Positions 46,154 to 56,354 are shown, counted from the stretch's first letter. The stretch is DNA of 64,000 nt from Thiosulfatimonas sediminis (GCF_011398355.1 NZ_AP021889.1:248001-312000); one strand, 5' to 3'. The notes: generated by a model not told the origin, from the letters alone. Made by a program: numbers and translations.

Positions 46154-47539
46154 TTATGATTCTCTCAAGGCAAGGTCTTTGGCCTTGATAATGGGTTTAA
46201 GAATATAGTCTAGAACCGTATGTTTACCGACGATGATGTCCACATTGGCGGTCATCCCAGGAAGAAGGTACAGCGGGTCTTTTTCGGTACCCAAGTGGTT
46301 GCGCACGGTTTCAATTTTAGCTAAATAATAACTATTGCCTTCTTCATCGTTGATCGTATCGGCCGAAATGCTGATCACTTTAGCGTCAAGGCCGCCGTAG
46401 ATGGCAAAGTCGTAAGCTGTGAATTTTACTTTAGCGGCTAAACCGGGGTATAAGAAGCCGATGTCGGCAGGTTTAATTCGAGTTTCTAATACCAAGGTGT
46501 CATCGTCAGGAACAATTTCTACCATATTACTACCTGGCTGAACAACGCCTCCTATGGTATTCACAAAGACTTGTTTAATGGTTCCGTGCACGGGTGATTT
46601 GACGTCAGTTCTCTGAACACGATCTTCTAATGCCACTTTAGATTGCTCCAATTGGGCTTTTTCAGACAGGACATCATTAAGTTCCTGTTGCGATTGATTC
46701 ATGAAGTCTTCTTTCGCTTCGACACGTTTGGCACGGTATTCGGTAATGACGGAACGTAATTGCGGAATGGTGCTTTGTACGTCTTTCAGCTTGGATAAAA
46801 CTTCATTTTGATCACGTTGCAAACGCAATAAATCAACCTCTGAGGCAACGCCTTTGGCAACCAATGGGCGCATTAGATTCACTTCTTGGGTGATTAGGTC
46901 TAAAGACCGCTTTAATTGCGTCTGCTGTTGGTAAGTACCATTCAATTCCATTTTCTTCTGTTCAATCTGTTCAACAATAATTGTATCGTTACTGGTGAAT
47001 TGCTTTTGTCGTGTTTGGTAAAGCTCATATTCGCGATTAAACAAATCTTGAATTTTTGGATCGGTAAATGTTGTTGGTGGGTTTAATTTTTTGTCATTCG
47101 CTTCGGCAGCCAAGCGTTGTGCTCGCGCGATAAGTTGCGATTCGCGAATTTGGCTTTCACCAAATGAACTGGCGAACTGAGTATTATCCAGTTTTAGCAG
47201 AGTTTGCCCTTTTTCGACCTTATCACCAGATTTAACAAACAGCTGTTCAACAATACCGCCTTCCAAGTTTTGGATGACCTGAATTTGTGTGGAAGGAACG
47301 ACCTTACCGTCGCCACGAATGATTTTGTCCAATTCAGCATAGTTCGCCCAAGCAAGCAACCAGATGACAACCAATAAGATAATCCAAACCACTAATTGTG
47401 AACGGAAAGTCGGTTTTTCCAAGCTGGCTTGGCTTAGGCTGGACATAAATTCAATGTCTTTCGATTGAATTTTGTCTTTGTCAGTGGATTCAGTGGCCAA
47501 TTGTTGCTGAGACGCTGTTTTTATATTTGCTAGTTTCAT
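46154..47539 (-). CDS. HlyD-family type I secretion adaptor (LapC-like)
   Basis: 461 residues. Cytoplasmic N-terminus, one membrane span (~48-68), lipoyl half (GKVVPSTQIQVIQNLEGGIV), long coiled-coil hairpin (~125-310), second lipoyl half (VKSPVHGTIKQVFV) and a beta-barrel C-terminus. Bridges ABC transporter and TolC-type tunnel. The ABC gene lies 3 bases upstream. Confidence 0.94.
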   Translation of the reverse strand: MKLANIKTASQQQLATESTDKDKIQSKDIEFMSSLSQASLEKPTFRSQLVVWIILLVVIWLLAWANYAELDKIIRGDGKVVPSTQIQVIQNLEGGIVEQLFVKSGDKVEKGQTLLKLDNTQFASSFGESQIRESQLIARAQRLAAEANDKKLNPPTTFTDPKIQDLFNREYELYQTRQKQFTSNDTIIVEQIEQKKMELNGTYQQQTQLKRSLDLITQEVNLMRPLVAKGVASEVDLLRLQRDQNEVLSKLKDVQSTIPQLRSVITEYRAKRVEAKEDFMNQSQQELNDVLSEKAQLEQSKVALEDRVQRTDVKSPVHGTIKQVFVNTIGGVVQPGSNMVEIVPDDDTLVLETRIKPADIGFLYPGLAAKVKFTAYDFAIYGGLDAKVISISADTINDEEGNSYYLAKIETVRNHLGTEKDPLYLLPGMTANVDIIVGKHTVLDYILKPIIKAKDLALRES

Positions 47540-47542
47540 TGA

Positions 47543-49741
47543 TTACTGACTCTTTTGAATTTTGCCGGCTTTCAAAGCTTCCAGAACCGTTTTCTTAGAA
47601 CCGTCTGCAAGCAATTTACCATTTTCCATAACCATCAAACGATCGGTTAGTTGCAGTATGCTCATTTTGTGAGTAACGACCAGTAAGGTGTTTTTAGACA
47701 GACTTTCGCTAAGGCGTTCAATCAAAATCTGTTCTGATTTGGCATCCATGGCATTAGTCGGCTCATCGAACATGTATATTGGTGCATCAATCAACAGTGC
47801 GCGCGCAACTCCGATGCTTTGGCGTTGGCCACCGGAGAGCGATTTACCGCCTTCGGTAATGCGCATGCTGTAGCCAGCAGGGTGTAGTTTAACGAAGTCA
47901 TCCACCCCAGCAGTACGAGCTGCTTGTAAAATTTTGGCATCATCAATGAAAGGCGCGCGATAGGCGATATTTTCTCGGACATCGCCACTGAACAAGGTGA
48001 CATCTTGCTGAACATAGTTAATGTTACGGCGTAGCTCGGCAGGGTCGAGCTGGGTAATGTCGATGCCATCAATTAAAATACTGCCTTCATCGGGTCGGTA
48101 GAAGCCCAGTATCAGCTTTTGAATAGTCGATTTACCAGAGCCGATACGCCCGATAATTCCTACGCGCTCTTGTGGGTTGATGGTAAAGCTGACATTGTGG
48201 AGAGCCGGCTTACTTTCGTTCGGATAGGTGAAGGTAACGTTAATAAATTCAATCTTGCCTTCAAAGTTAGGGTGTTGGATAAAACGCTTTTTAATTGGGC
48301 GTTCAACCTCTTTTTCCATTAAGTTGTTCAGCGAGGTTAAGGCAGTGCGTGTTTGCAAATAGGATGTCGCCAAGTTGGCAAATTGCCCCATAGGGCTTAC
48401 GGCACGTTGTCCAAGCATCACCGCAGCAATTAAACCACCCATGGTTAAATCGCCGTCGGTAATCATGTAAACGCCAGCGATAATAATCACCACCGTGCTT
48501 AATTGAGAAAGAAACTCGGTTGCACGACCAATTGAGGCTTGCAACATTTTCGATCTTAGGCCGACACGAGCAATTTCTCCAACGGCTTGCTCCCATTGCC
48601 ATTGCGAGCGAGCTTCTACCCCCATGGATTTAATTGTGTCCATGGCGGTCAGCGTTTCAATCAGAATCGCATTTTTTTCGTTATTTGCTTCATAAGTGGC
48701 TTCAATACTGCGCTGAATCGGTTTCATCATGACGATGCTATAAAGCATGATAATGACAATAATTGCCAGCGGAACCAAAAAAATCCAACCGGAGATGAAA
48801 TAGATTACTGCCAAGAAAATCAAAACAAAAGGCAAGTCAATAATCGCAGTTACACTGGCGGAAGTGAAGAAGCTACGGATACTATCAAATTCGCGCAAAA
48901 TATTGGCAAAAGCGCCAATTGAACCAACACGATTTGGCATGGTTAAACCGAGCGTTTGTTCAAATAGTTTAGATGACATGATGACATCGCTTTTCTTACC
49001 GGCAATTTCTAAAAAGTAAGAGCGCAGATACTTGAGCACCAAGTCAAAAACATAAATTACGATAATCCCGATGGCTAAAACCCAGAGGGATTCGACGGCA
49101 TTGTTCGGGACGATTCGATCGTACACGTTCATCACAAACAGGGGTGTTGCGATAATGAAAAGGTTGACTAAAAAAGAGGCAATTAACACATCACGATAAA
49201 TTGATTTTGACTGCCACATGGTGCTCCAAAACCAATGGCCTTCTTCAAAGCCAAGTAAATTTTCTTGTTTTTTCTCCAGGTTATGCTTCTGTGTTAGATA
49301 GATAACATAGCCAGTAAAATCTTGTTCCAACTTCTCCAAGCTCAGTTCTGTTAAGCCATCGCAACTCGTTTCTGGAGATAATATTTTCGCGGTACCCTGT
49401 GCTTTGTCGATCGAATCTAAAATACACGCTTGGCGATCTTTCAGCACCAAAATGCAGGGCAGTACAAGATTGGAAATATCGTCAAGTTTACGCTGTTTGA
49501 AGGCCGCGTTTAAGTTGGCTCTTTCCGCAGCACGCTGGAAAATTTCCGGAGTTATTTTTTCGTCTTGAATCGGTAAGCCGGAGATTAAGGCATCTTTTGT
49601 ATAGGGCTTACGATTGAGTTTGGTATAGATAACCAAGCAGTCCAATAACGGGCTTTTTAGCTCAATATGACTAGTCTTTGTGGTGTTTTTTTGCTCAGCT
49701 GGTGGTGTTGCAACAGCTGGGACCTCTGATTTTTCTGTCAT
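47543..49741 (-). CDS. Type I secretion ABC transporter (LapB-like)
   Basis: 732 residues. N-terminal C39-like domain (~25-150) without the catalytic His and with only a non-catalytic-position Cys, so it is a substrate-docking domain, not a protease. Six-span membrane domain (~180-460) and ATPase with Walker A GRIGSGKST, signature LSGGQRQ and Walker B MFDEPTNAMD. This is the architecture of transporters for large RTX/Lap adhesins. Substrate not found in the window. Confidence 0.94.
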   Translation of the reverse strand: MTEKSEVPAVATPPAEQKNTTKTSHIELKSPLLDCLVIYTKLNRKPYTKDALISGLPIQDEKITPEIFQRAAERANLNAAFKQRKLDDISNLVLPCILVLKDRQACILDSIDKAQGTAKILSPETSCDGLTELSLEKLEQDFTGYVIYLTQKHNLEKKQENLLGFEEGHWFWSTMWQSKSIYRDVLIASFLVNLFIIATPLFVMNVYDRIVPNNAVESLWVLAIGIIVIYVFDLVLKYLRSYFLEIAGKKSDVIMSSKLFEQTLGLTMPNRVGSIGAFANILREFDSIRSFFTSASVTAIIDLPFVLIFLAVIYFISGWIFLVPLAIIVIIMLYSIVMMKPIQRSIEATYEANNEKNAILIETLTAMDTIKSMGVEARSQWQWEQAVGEIARVGLRSKMLQASIGRATEFLSQLSTVVIIIAGVYMITDGDLTMGGLIAAVMLGQRAVSPMGQFANLATSYLQTRTALTSLNNLMEKEVERPIKKRFIQHPNFEGKIEFINVTFTYPNESKPALHNVSFTINPQERVGIIGRIGSGKSTIQKLILGFYRPDEGSILIDGIDITQLDPAELRRNINYVQQDVTLFSGDVRENIAYRAPFIDDAKILQAARTAGVDDFVKLHPAGYSMRITEGGKSLSGGQRQSIGVARALLIDAPIYMFDEPTNAMDAKSEQILIERLSESLSKNTLLVVTHKMSILQLTDRLMVMENGKLLADGSKKTVLEALKAGKIQKSQ

Positions 49742-49977
49742 GGATAATTTCTTTGTTCAAGAGAATCGTGAGGAGTTTATTTTTTTGAATAAAGCATCCA
49801 GATGAAATTTTTTTGTTTTCAAAGTATAGCAAATAAAGCTTTCTGTAAAACGCTTACAAGCATTGATATCCGTAAAATTATGGCCTTTTTTTACGTGATA
49901 CAAACAAAGTTGATCTTCTGCAAGTAGGGTTCACTCATATCTCTTACTATTGTGCATAGAAAGTTTTTTAAGGGCAT

Positions 49978-50016
49978 AAAAAAACGCCAGAAAGCGAGTT
50001 GCTTGTCTGGCGTTTT
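49978..50016 (-). terminator. Terminator of the OmpA-family gene
   Basis: AAAACGCCAGA (49981-49991) pairs perfectly with TCTGGCGTTTT (50006-50016); inner AAGC/GCTT extend the stem around GAGTT. On the minus strand it ends in a T7 run (from 49981 downward). Confidence 0.92.
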
Positions 50017-50038
50017 GTTAACGCTGAAATCAACAAAA

Positions 50039-50767
50039 TTATTTGCGTTTATCCATTCCGGCCGGCATGGTTTGAGTTGCATCACTTGGCAGGATTTGGT
50101 TACCAGGTAGTACGCGCAGTTCTACACGACGGTTTTGCTGGCGATTGGCTTCGCTGGTGTTAGATACCATTGGTTCTTGTTCGCCACGACCGACGATGTA
50201 AATGCGATTGGCTAGGTTAGGTTTCTCCATCTCGATGAAGTTTTTAACCGAATTAGCACGGCGCCATGATAGACGCATATTATAAGCGTCTGGCCCTAAG
50301 TCACAGGTATGGCCCATAATCAGCAAGTTGTCGTTCGCTTTCATGTTATCTAGGGCGCTTAGATTGGCTCGCAGTGTATTGATTGCACTTGGGCGAAGGG
50401 TTGCTTTGTCCAAGTCAAAGAAAGCACTGTTCATCGTGAAGATTGGTTCTGGCAAAGGCGCATTAATTTTTTGTTCTACAACGGGTTCGTAGATGGTGAC
50501 CGCTTCAACGGCAGTATTGATTTCTGGCTCAATAACCGGAGTACAACCAGTTGCGTCAACGGTTGCGCCGCGTGCTGAGTTTGGACAGTGATCACTGCTA
50601 TCGTTAACACCATCTTGGTCTAAGTCATCGTACAATTTAATTTGTGCTTCAACATCGTTCGAGTTGAGGCTTTTCATAGCGTTGCTTTCAGCATGAGCGC
50701 CTGTGGTTACAAAGGCAATTCCTGCAGCAATCAATCCAAGTTTGAATGCATTGTTCTGAACTTTCAT
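50039..50767 (-). CDS. OmpA-family outer-membrane-associated protein
   Basis: 242 residues; signal peptide to GAHA (~26). A thrombospondin type-3-like calcium repeat (DLDQDGVNDSSDHCP, ~48-62) precedes the C-terminal OmpA peptidoglycan-binding domain (~110-225: GHTCD-GP-YN--LSWRRA, NRRVEL). No N-terminal barrel. OmpA proteins of this type are often next to Lap-type secretion genes and may anchor the envelope at the export site. It ends at a strong terminator, so it is transcribed separately from the ABC gene. Confidence 0.9.
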   Translation of the reverse strand: MKVQNNAFKLGLIAAGIAFVTTGAHAESNAMKSLNSNDVEAQIKLYDDLDQDGVNDSSDHCPNSARGATVDATGCTPVIEPEINTAVEAVTIYEPVVEQKINAPLPEPIFTMNSAFFDLDKATLRPSAINTLRANLSALDNMKANDNLLIMGHTCDLGPDAYNMRLSWRRANSVKNFIEMEKPNLANRIYIVGRGEQEPMVSNTSEANRQQNRRVELRVLPGNQILPSDATQTMPAGMDKRK

Positions 50768-50980
50768 GAGTATTCTTCTCTCAATTGGTTAGATTTATCG
50801 TTTTTGTCTGTCGTTGTGTCTGCAAGTGAATGACTCAATCAAGTTTAAAACCTTGAAAGTATTGTCAGAAGACACAAAATTTCATTCATCATACACGCAA
50901 TACCAAGAAAAAGGCAAAGCTTGCTCGGCTTAACTGGTATTTTTTTACATAAATTTAATTCACTGTTAGATAAGCATTAT

Positions 50981-52207
50981 TTATAGGCTACTGACAATCG
51001 CGTAACGTAGTACTTCATCGGATAGGGTTAAGGGGTTGCCGAGCATACTTCCGCTGCGGCAATTTTCAATCACCACCTCAATATTATTTGATTTCAGTCC
51101 ATATTCTGCTAGGCCTTGTGGAACGTAGCGGCTGCTTAAGTCTTGTAAGTAGTCGAGTAAACATTGCTGCGCTTCGTTATCACTTAAATTATTTTTTTGG
51201 CTGATTAAGCGGCCTATTTGAGCGAATTTGTGTAAGAACGGTGCACAAAATTCGATATTGTCGTGCTGCTTTAAAGCACGGATATTAGCGGCGGTAATCG
51301 GGCTGAGGAGTTTGGCGCAAACGACGCCATGTGGCGCTGTGAAAAAAGCGCCGATTGGTCCCGCTAAACCGTGCACTGCGCCAAGGCCGGCATTGGCAAG
51401 GGTGGTGCCGGAGAGCATGGCAGCGAGCATTAAATTACCATAACCAATCTGCTGCTGTTGCGCATCTACGCTGTCAATCAATTCAAAAGCGCCAATAAAT
51501 TTTTGCATTCCTTGCCACGCCAGTGCGTCGCTCATGGGGTTGGATTTTAACGTGGTGTAGCTTTCCAATAACTGAGTGAAAGCATCCATTCCAGTGGTAT
51601 GCAGAATCTCTTTAGGGCAGGTTTGCAGTAGTTCTGGATCTAACCACGCGGCCTTAGCCAATAATTTATTGTCGCGGAATGATTTTTTGAAGGCGCCAAT
51701 ACGAGATAAAACTGCATTTTTAGTGGTTTCGCTGCCGGTCCCTGCGGTGGTTGGCACTGCGATAAACGGGCATGTGTCAACATTAAATGGTTTACCTGCG
51801 CCAACACCTTCGAGATAGTCCATGACGGATGTTTGTGATGGAAGTAAACCGGCAATCGCTTTCGCGGCATCTAAGACACTGCCGCCGCCGATGCCAATAA
51901 CCGCATCGCTATGGTGTGCGCATTGTTGTACGATGTTGTCGACCAATTCAGGCGAAGGTTCGCCGCTGACAATAAACGTTTGAACTTGGCAATGGTTAGC
52001 AAGGCTGTCGATCAACTCGGCGGCAAATTGTCCTGGTTGCGCTAAAAAGCGGCTGCTAATCACAACGATATGCTGGTATTGGCGGCATTGCTCGCTTAAA
52101 CGATGGCGACAGCCCCAGCCGAAATGGATATGTGGCATGGGAGCATATTCAAAAGGCGTAATGGCCGTCATCGGTTCAGTCATCTTAAATCCGTTGTTAT
52201 TCATCAT
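50981..52207 (-). CDS. Iron-containing alcohol dehydrogenase
   Basis: 408 residues. NAD(P)-binding GGGSVLDAAKA (~106-116), PTTAGTGSE, and metal-binding His residues in TTGMDAFTQLLE, GLGAVHGLAGPIG and APHGVVCA. Group III iron-type dehydrogenase; the natural alcohol or aldehyde cannot be specified. Several Met codons cluster at the N-terminus, so the exact start is uncertain. Starts directly at the stop codon of rep. Confidence 0.9.
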   Translation of the reverse strand: MMNNNGFKMTEPMTAITPFEYAPMPHIHFGWGCRHRLSEQCRQYQHIVVISSRFLAQPGQFAAELIDSLANHCQVQTFIVSGEPSPELVDNIVQQCAHHSDAVIGIGGGSVLDAAKAIAGLLPSQTSVMDYLEGVGAGKPFNVDTCPFIAVPTTAGTGSETTKNAVLSRIGAFKKSFRDNKLLAKAAWLDPELLQTCPKEILHTTGMDAFTQLLESYTTLKSNPMSDALAWQGMQKFIGAFELIDSVDAQQQQIGYGNLMLAAMLSGTTLANAGLGAVHGLAGPIGAFFTAPHGVVCAKLLSPITAANIRALKQHDNIEFCAPFLHKFAQIGRLISQKNNLSDNEAQQCLLDYLQDLSSRYVPQGLAEYGLKSNNIEVVIENCRSGSMLGNPLTLSDEVLRYAIVSSL

Positions 52208-54241
52208 TTAACTACCTGAGAGCATTGAGCGCAGGTTGGCAAGGTTTTCATTGCCATGTTTGAGTTTTTCTTCTTGGCTGACCACGACACCCGGTTTGCC
52301 TTCCCAGTGAAGGAGTTCTTCCGGCAGTTCGTATAAAAAACGACTTGGTTCACATATCATATCTTCACCGTATTTGCGGCGTTTGCTGGCGTAGGTCATG
52401 GTAAGAGTATGTTTGGCTCGGGTGATGCCAACATAAGCTAAGCGTCGTTCTTCTTCTAAGCCCGGTGACTCTAAATTTTGTTTATGCGGCAGTAATTCTT
52501 CTTCCATGCCGATTAAGAACACGAATGGAAACTCCAAGCCTTTAGAAGCGTGCAGGGTCATTAAGCTGATCATGTCATGCTCTTGGTCGGACTCATTGCG
52601 TTCCATCATGTCCATCAAGGTCATATGAGCGACAATCGAGGCGAGTTTTTTCTCTTCACCGTCTTCTTGCTGGGCCTTGTTGATAATTCGCTCTATCCAT
52701 AGGGTTAAATCGCGTACATTATTAATCCGTCTTTCGGTGGCTTTAGGCGAATTGGTGGTTTCATGCAGCCAGTTGTCGTAATCAATTTCCTCAATTAAAC
52801 CGCGCACAAAATGGGTGACTTCTTCACCCTGCGCCGCTTCTGCTTGTTGAGCCCACTTGAGCAAGTTTTCGCCAAATAATTGAACTCGGCGTAGCGCTTT
52901 ATCGCTGAGAATGTTGGTGATGCCAAACTCTTGCGTAGCATCAAACAGGCTGATCCCTCGATGAGTTGCGTAGGTGGCCAGTTTTTCTAGCGTTGAGGCA
53001 CCAATCTCTCGGCGTGGTGTGTTGACTACGCGCAAAAAAGCCGCATCGTCATCGGGGTTGACGATGAGCTTGAGGTACGACATTACATCTTTAATCTCAG
53101 CATGGTCAAAAAAAGATTTTCCGCCGGAAATAACATAAGGCAAGTTGTTTTCGCGCAGAGCGCGTTCGATTAAGCGCGCTTGATGATTGCCTCGATAAAG
53201 AATCGCATAGTCACGATTTTTACCGCGATGTTTGAATTTATGTAAGATGATTTCTGATACCACGCGTTCGGCTTCTTGGTTCTCATTGGCGCAAGCAATG
53301 ACGCGGAGGTGGTCGCCCATCCCCATGTCCGACCAGAGACTTTTCTCAAATACGTGTGGATTATTCGCAATCAAATGGTTGGCAGATTGTAAGATTCGGT
53401 TACTCGAACGGTAATTTTGCTCCAACTTAATTAACTCTAAAGCCGGAAAATCTTGTTTGAGCATCGCTAAGTTTTCTGGTTGAGCACCGCGCCAAGCATA
53501 GATAGATTGGTCGTCATCGCCAACCACGGTAAAACGCGCTTGCACCCCAACTAATTGTTTGACTAGCTCATACTGAGCGGCATTGGTGTCTTGATATTCA
53601 TCCACCAGTAAATAGCGTACACGGTTTTGCCATTTATCCAAAATGCGCGGCTGCTCTTTGAATAAGCGTACAGGCAGGCCAATCAAATCGTCAAAATCGA
53701 CCGCATTGTAGGCTTTTAGCTGTTTTTCATAGGCTTGGAATAACAGAGCGCGGGCTTGTTGCATTTCGTCTTGCGCCATTTCCAACGCTTGTTGCGGCGA
53801 AAGGTAAGCATTTTTCCAGTTGGAAATGTCCCACTGAACGCCATCAACAATCTCTGGGTCAACATTCTGTTTATGCATTAACTCTTTAATAATTTGCGCG
53901 GCATCGGTCGCATCCATAATACTAAAGTTGGCCTTGTAACCCAGCGCGGCGTATTCGCGGCGGATAATGTTTAAGCCAAGATTATGGAAAGTGGAGACAT
54001 TTAAACCTTTGGCATTGTCGTCTTTCAATAGCTTGGTTACCCGCTCCTTCATCTCTTTAGCGGATTTGTTCGTAAAAGTTACGGCATAAATCGTGTGCGG
54101 TTTATAGTCGTGCTTGCGAATCAGGTAGGCGATTTTTTCGGTGATGACGCGTGTTTTGCCCGAGCCTGCCCCTGCCAAAACTAAGGTTGGCGTGTCAACG
54201 TGTAAGACAGCTTGCCTTTGTCGCTCATTTAATCCGTGCAT
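52208..54241 (-). CDS. rep: ATP-dependent DNA helicase Rep
   Basis: 677 residues (E. coli Rep 673). UvrD/Rep superfamily 1A: Walker A GAGSGKTRV (~22-30), DEYQDTN motif II, GDDDQSIYAWRGA, MTLHASKGLEF and VGITRAK. Clears proteins ahead of the replication fork and restarts stalled forks. Length and N-terminus LNERQRQAV fit Rep rather than UvrD. Confidence 0.95.
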   Translation of the reverse strand: MHGLNERQRQAVLHVDTPTLVLAGAGSGKTRVITEKIAYLIRKHDYKPHTIYAVTFTNKSAKEMKERVTKLLKDDNAKGLNVSTFHNLGLNIIRREYAALGYKANFSIMDATDAAQIIKELMHKQNVDPEIVDGVQWDISNWKNAYLSPQQALEMAQDEMQQARALLFQAYEKQLKAYNAVDFDDLIGLPVRLFKEQPRILDKWQNRVRYLLVDEYQDTNAAQYELVKQLVGVQARFTVVGDDDQSIYAWRGAQPENLAMLKQDFPALELIKLEQNYRSSNRILQSANHLIANNPHVFEKSLWSDMGMGDHLRVIACANENQEAERVVSEIILHKFKHRGKNRDYAILYRGNHQARLIERALRENNLPYVISGGKSFFDHAEIKDVMSYLKLIVNPDDDAAFLRVVNTPRREIGASTLEKLATYATHRGISLFDATQEFGITNILSDKALRRVQLFGENLLKWAQQAEAAQGEEVTHFVRGLIEEIDYDNWLHETTNSPKATERRINNVRDLTLWIERIINKAQQEDGEEKKLASIVAHMTLMDMMERNESDQEHDMISLMTLHASKGLEFPFVFLIGMEEELLPHKQNLESPGLEEERRLAYVGITRAKHTLTMTYASKRRKYGEDMICEPSRFLYELPEELLHWEGKPGVVVSQEEKLKHGNENLANLRSMLSGS

Positions 54242-54525
54242 AAATGGTGTTCGCTCTAGGGTCTTAATTGGCCAGTTTTCTTAATGCAAACGTTTATCGA
54301 GGCACAGAACAAGTTCAATCGGGGCTTTAAGAAATTTAAGTGCGCGGTGTTGCCATGACAAAAACAGGCGTCTTGCTCAGTTAAATTCCTCTGTGCCCGA
54401 AACCATTCGAACTTGTTCCGTATCTCCTTAGTGATGTCGCACCGAGATACAGGCAAAAATCAGAAAAAAGAAAGTACAATATTCTATCAAAAACTGACCA
54501 AGTAAACAGCTTAGGAAAAGACATT

Positions 54526-55107
54526 GTGGCCACTATTGCAGAGCTAAAAAAAGACTTATACATCGATACTCAATTAATGGGTAAACCGCTAAAATTTTCT
54601 ACCACCTGGGGGATTTTTAGTCCGCGGGACATTGATTCCGGAACCGATCTTTTATTACGCTATTTAGAAATTACCGAATCAGAAATTGCGCTCGATATCG
54701 GTTGCGGTTATGGGCCGATTGGTTTGGCGATTGCGGCAAATGCACCTAAAGGCCAAGTCCATATGGTGGATAAAGACTTTGTGGCAGTGGATTATGCCAA
54801 TAAGAATGCAGCTCAGAATCATTTGAATCATGCAAAAGCTTATTTATCGAATGGACTAAGTCATGTCCCAAAAGACATTCAATTCACCACGGTCGTGTCG
54901 AATATTCCAGCCAAAGTGGGTAAAGAAATGCTCAGTATTTTGTTGCATGACATTCACGCGCAGATGGCGCCGAATGGACAGTTAGTGGTAGTCACCATCA
55001 ACGGACTGCGCGACTACATGAAACGGAATTTCAAAGAAGTTTTTGGGAATTACGAAAAAGTGAAGCAGGGCAAAGACTACACTATCTCGCGCTGCATCAA
55101 GGAGTAG
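54526..55107 (+). CDS. RsmC/YbxB-like methyltransferase
   Basis: 193 residues, GTG start with TTAGGA upstream. SAM motif I ALDIGCGYGPIGLAIA (~60-75). The motif IV position reads SNIPAKVGKE, close to the NPPIRAGK of YbxB-type enzymes but with Ile replacing the first Pro of NPP. Probably modifies a guanine or related base in RNA; target unknown. Divergent from rep. Confidence 0.8.
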   Translation: MATIAELKKDLYIDTQLMGKPLKFSTTWGIFSPRDIDSGTDLLLRYLEITESEIALDIGCGYGPIGLAIAANAPKGQVHMVDKDFVAVDYANKNAAQNHLNHAKAYLSNGLSHVPKDIQFTTVVSNIPAKVGKEMLSILLHDIHAQMAPNGQLVVVTINGLRDYMKRNFKEVFGNYEKVKQGKDYTISRCIKE

Positions 55108-55287
55108 TCTGTAATCCGATCGGTTTTGGAAAACAAAACAAATGTAAATGTTTTCTGAGGGCGGTGGCGGATTAAGTCAGAGACTTCTTAAGCTTTTCTT
55201 CATAAGATTTGTTTATTCTTTTATCTAAAATTTACTTATATTTAGGTAAAATACTAAAGATTCACGTCCTCAATAGGAGATTTTTTT

Positions 55288-56265
55288 ATGACCTCGATTC
55301 AAGCACGTTTACCGCTGTTATTTATTGCGCTGTTTACTTTGCTATTTGCTTTTAGCCAAGTGGCGGAAGCAAAGCGCATGGGTGGCGGCGGTTCTTTTGG
55401 ATATAACAAGCAAGTTGCGCCAAAATCGTTTAGCCAAAAATCGAATACCACCGATTCCAAATCGAGCAGTACTGCGCCAGCAGCAGGAGCCGGTGCGGCA
55501 GCAGCAGGTTCGACAGCTGCAAAATCCGGCGCTTCTAAGTGGTTAGGGCCTTTAGCCGGTTTAGCAGTAGGTGGTTTATTGGCGGCAATGCTTTTTGGTG
55601 ATGGTTTTGAGGGCATTCAGATTATGGACATACTGTTGTTTGCTTTGATTGCATTTATCTTATTTAAATTGTTTATGCGTAAAAAGCAGCAAGCCCAGCC
55701 ACAGCCGGCTTATGAAACTTATCAGCGTGAACAGTATGAGCCGCAACAAGCTTCGCCACAGCCGCAAGCGGTATCGGTTCAACAGCGTGAGACTTCGGCA
55801 GCTTATGACCCGAATGCGACGGGTTCCATTATTGGTTCTGGGCTTTCTGGAGAGGCTCCTTCAGAGATGGCTCAAACGGTTACACAAACGCCGGATTGGT
55901 TTAATGAAGACGGCTTTAAGCAAGCCGCTACTGAACATTTTATTGCGTTGCAAAAAGCTTGGGATAATGTCGATTTAGCCGCGTTGCAAGACTATTGTGC
56001 CCCTGCGCTTTATCAAGCGTTAGCAGCAGATTTGCAAGGTGTTGCTGTCGGTGATAATCAAACTCGAGTGGATGCCGTTTCGGCTGAAATCGTTGATAAG
56101 GTGATTGAAGATAATTACTTCATTGTCAGCGTGCGTTACAGTGGCTTCATTGAAGAAGATGCCAACGAAGGCGCGCACGCCTTTAGCGAAATTTGGCATA
56201 TTCGCCGCTTGCAAGAGGGTGAAGGAAACTGGCAAGTCGCTGGGATTCAGCAAGAGCAGCGTTAA
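55288..56265 (+). CDS. Tim44-like domain protein
   Basis: 325 residues. Signal peptide/anchor ending VAEAKR (~28), a glycine-rich segment GGGGSFGYNK, an Ala-rich linker, two membrane segments (~88-130), a Gln/Pro-rich linker and a C-terminal Tim44-like domain (~205-325: FNEDGFKQAATEHFIALQKAWD). Common in proteobacteria; inner-membrane associated; function unknown, proposed membrane-assembly scaffold. AGGAG upstream and a terminator at 56294. Confidence 0.87.
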   Translation: MTSIQARLPLLFIALFTLLFAFSQVAEAKRMGGGGSFGYNKQVAPKSFSQKSNTTDSKSSSTAPAAGAGAAAAGSTAAKSGASKWLGPLAGLAVGGLLAAMLFGDGFEGIQIMDILLFALIAFILFKLFMRKKQQAQPQPAYETYQREQYEPQQASPQPQAVSVQQRETSAAYDPNATGSIIGSGLSGEAPSEMAQTVTQTPDWFNEDGFKQAATEHFIALQKAWDNVDLAALQDYCAPALYQALAADLQGVAVGDNQTRVDAVSAEIVDKVIEDNYFIVSVRYSGFIEEDANEGAHAFSEIWHIRRLQEGEGNWQVAGIQQEQR

Positions 56266-56293
56266 ATTTTACGCAACATTCCCTTTTGCAAAG

Positions 56294-56324
56294 CCTTAAG
56301 ATGGTGACATCTTAGGGTTTTTTT
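56294..56324 (+). terminator. Terminator after the Tim44-like gene
   Basis: CCTTAAGATG (56294-56303) with CATCTTAGGG (56308-56317), GTGA tetraloop, one U-G pair, then T7. Confidence 0.92.
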
Positions 56325-56354
56325 AATTGCGATAGAGTTAAAAGGGGGATGCTT

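Noticed and set aside
47543-49741. Bacteriocin-processing ABC transporter
   Set aside because: The C39-like domain lacks the catalytic His and Cys arrangement, so it fits adhesin export rather than leader-peptide cleavage.
54300-54418. Inverted GAACAAGTTC / GAACTTGTTC and GGCACAG / CTGTGCC pairs before the methyltransferase gene
   Set aside because: Arms are about 90 bases apart and short; I cannot support a defined structure or site.
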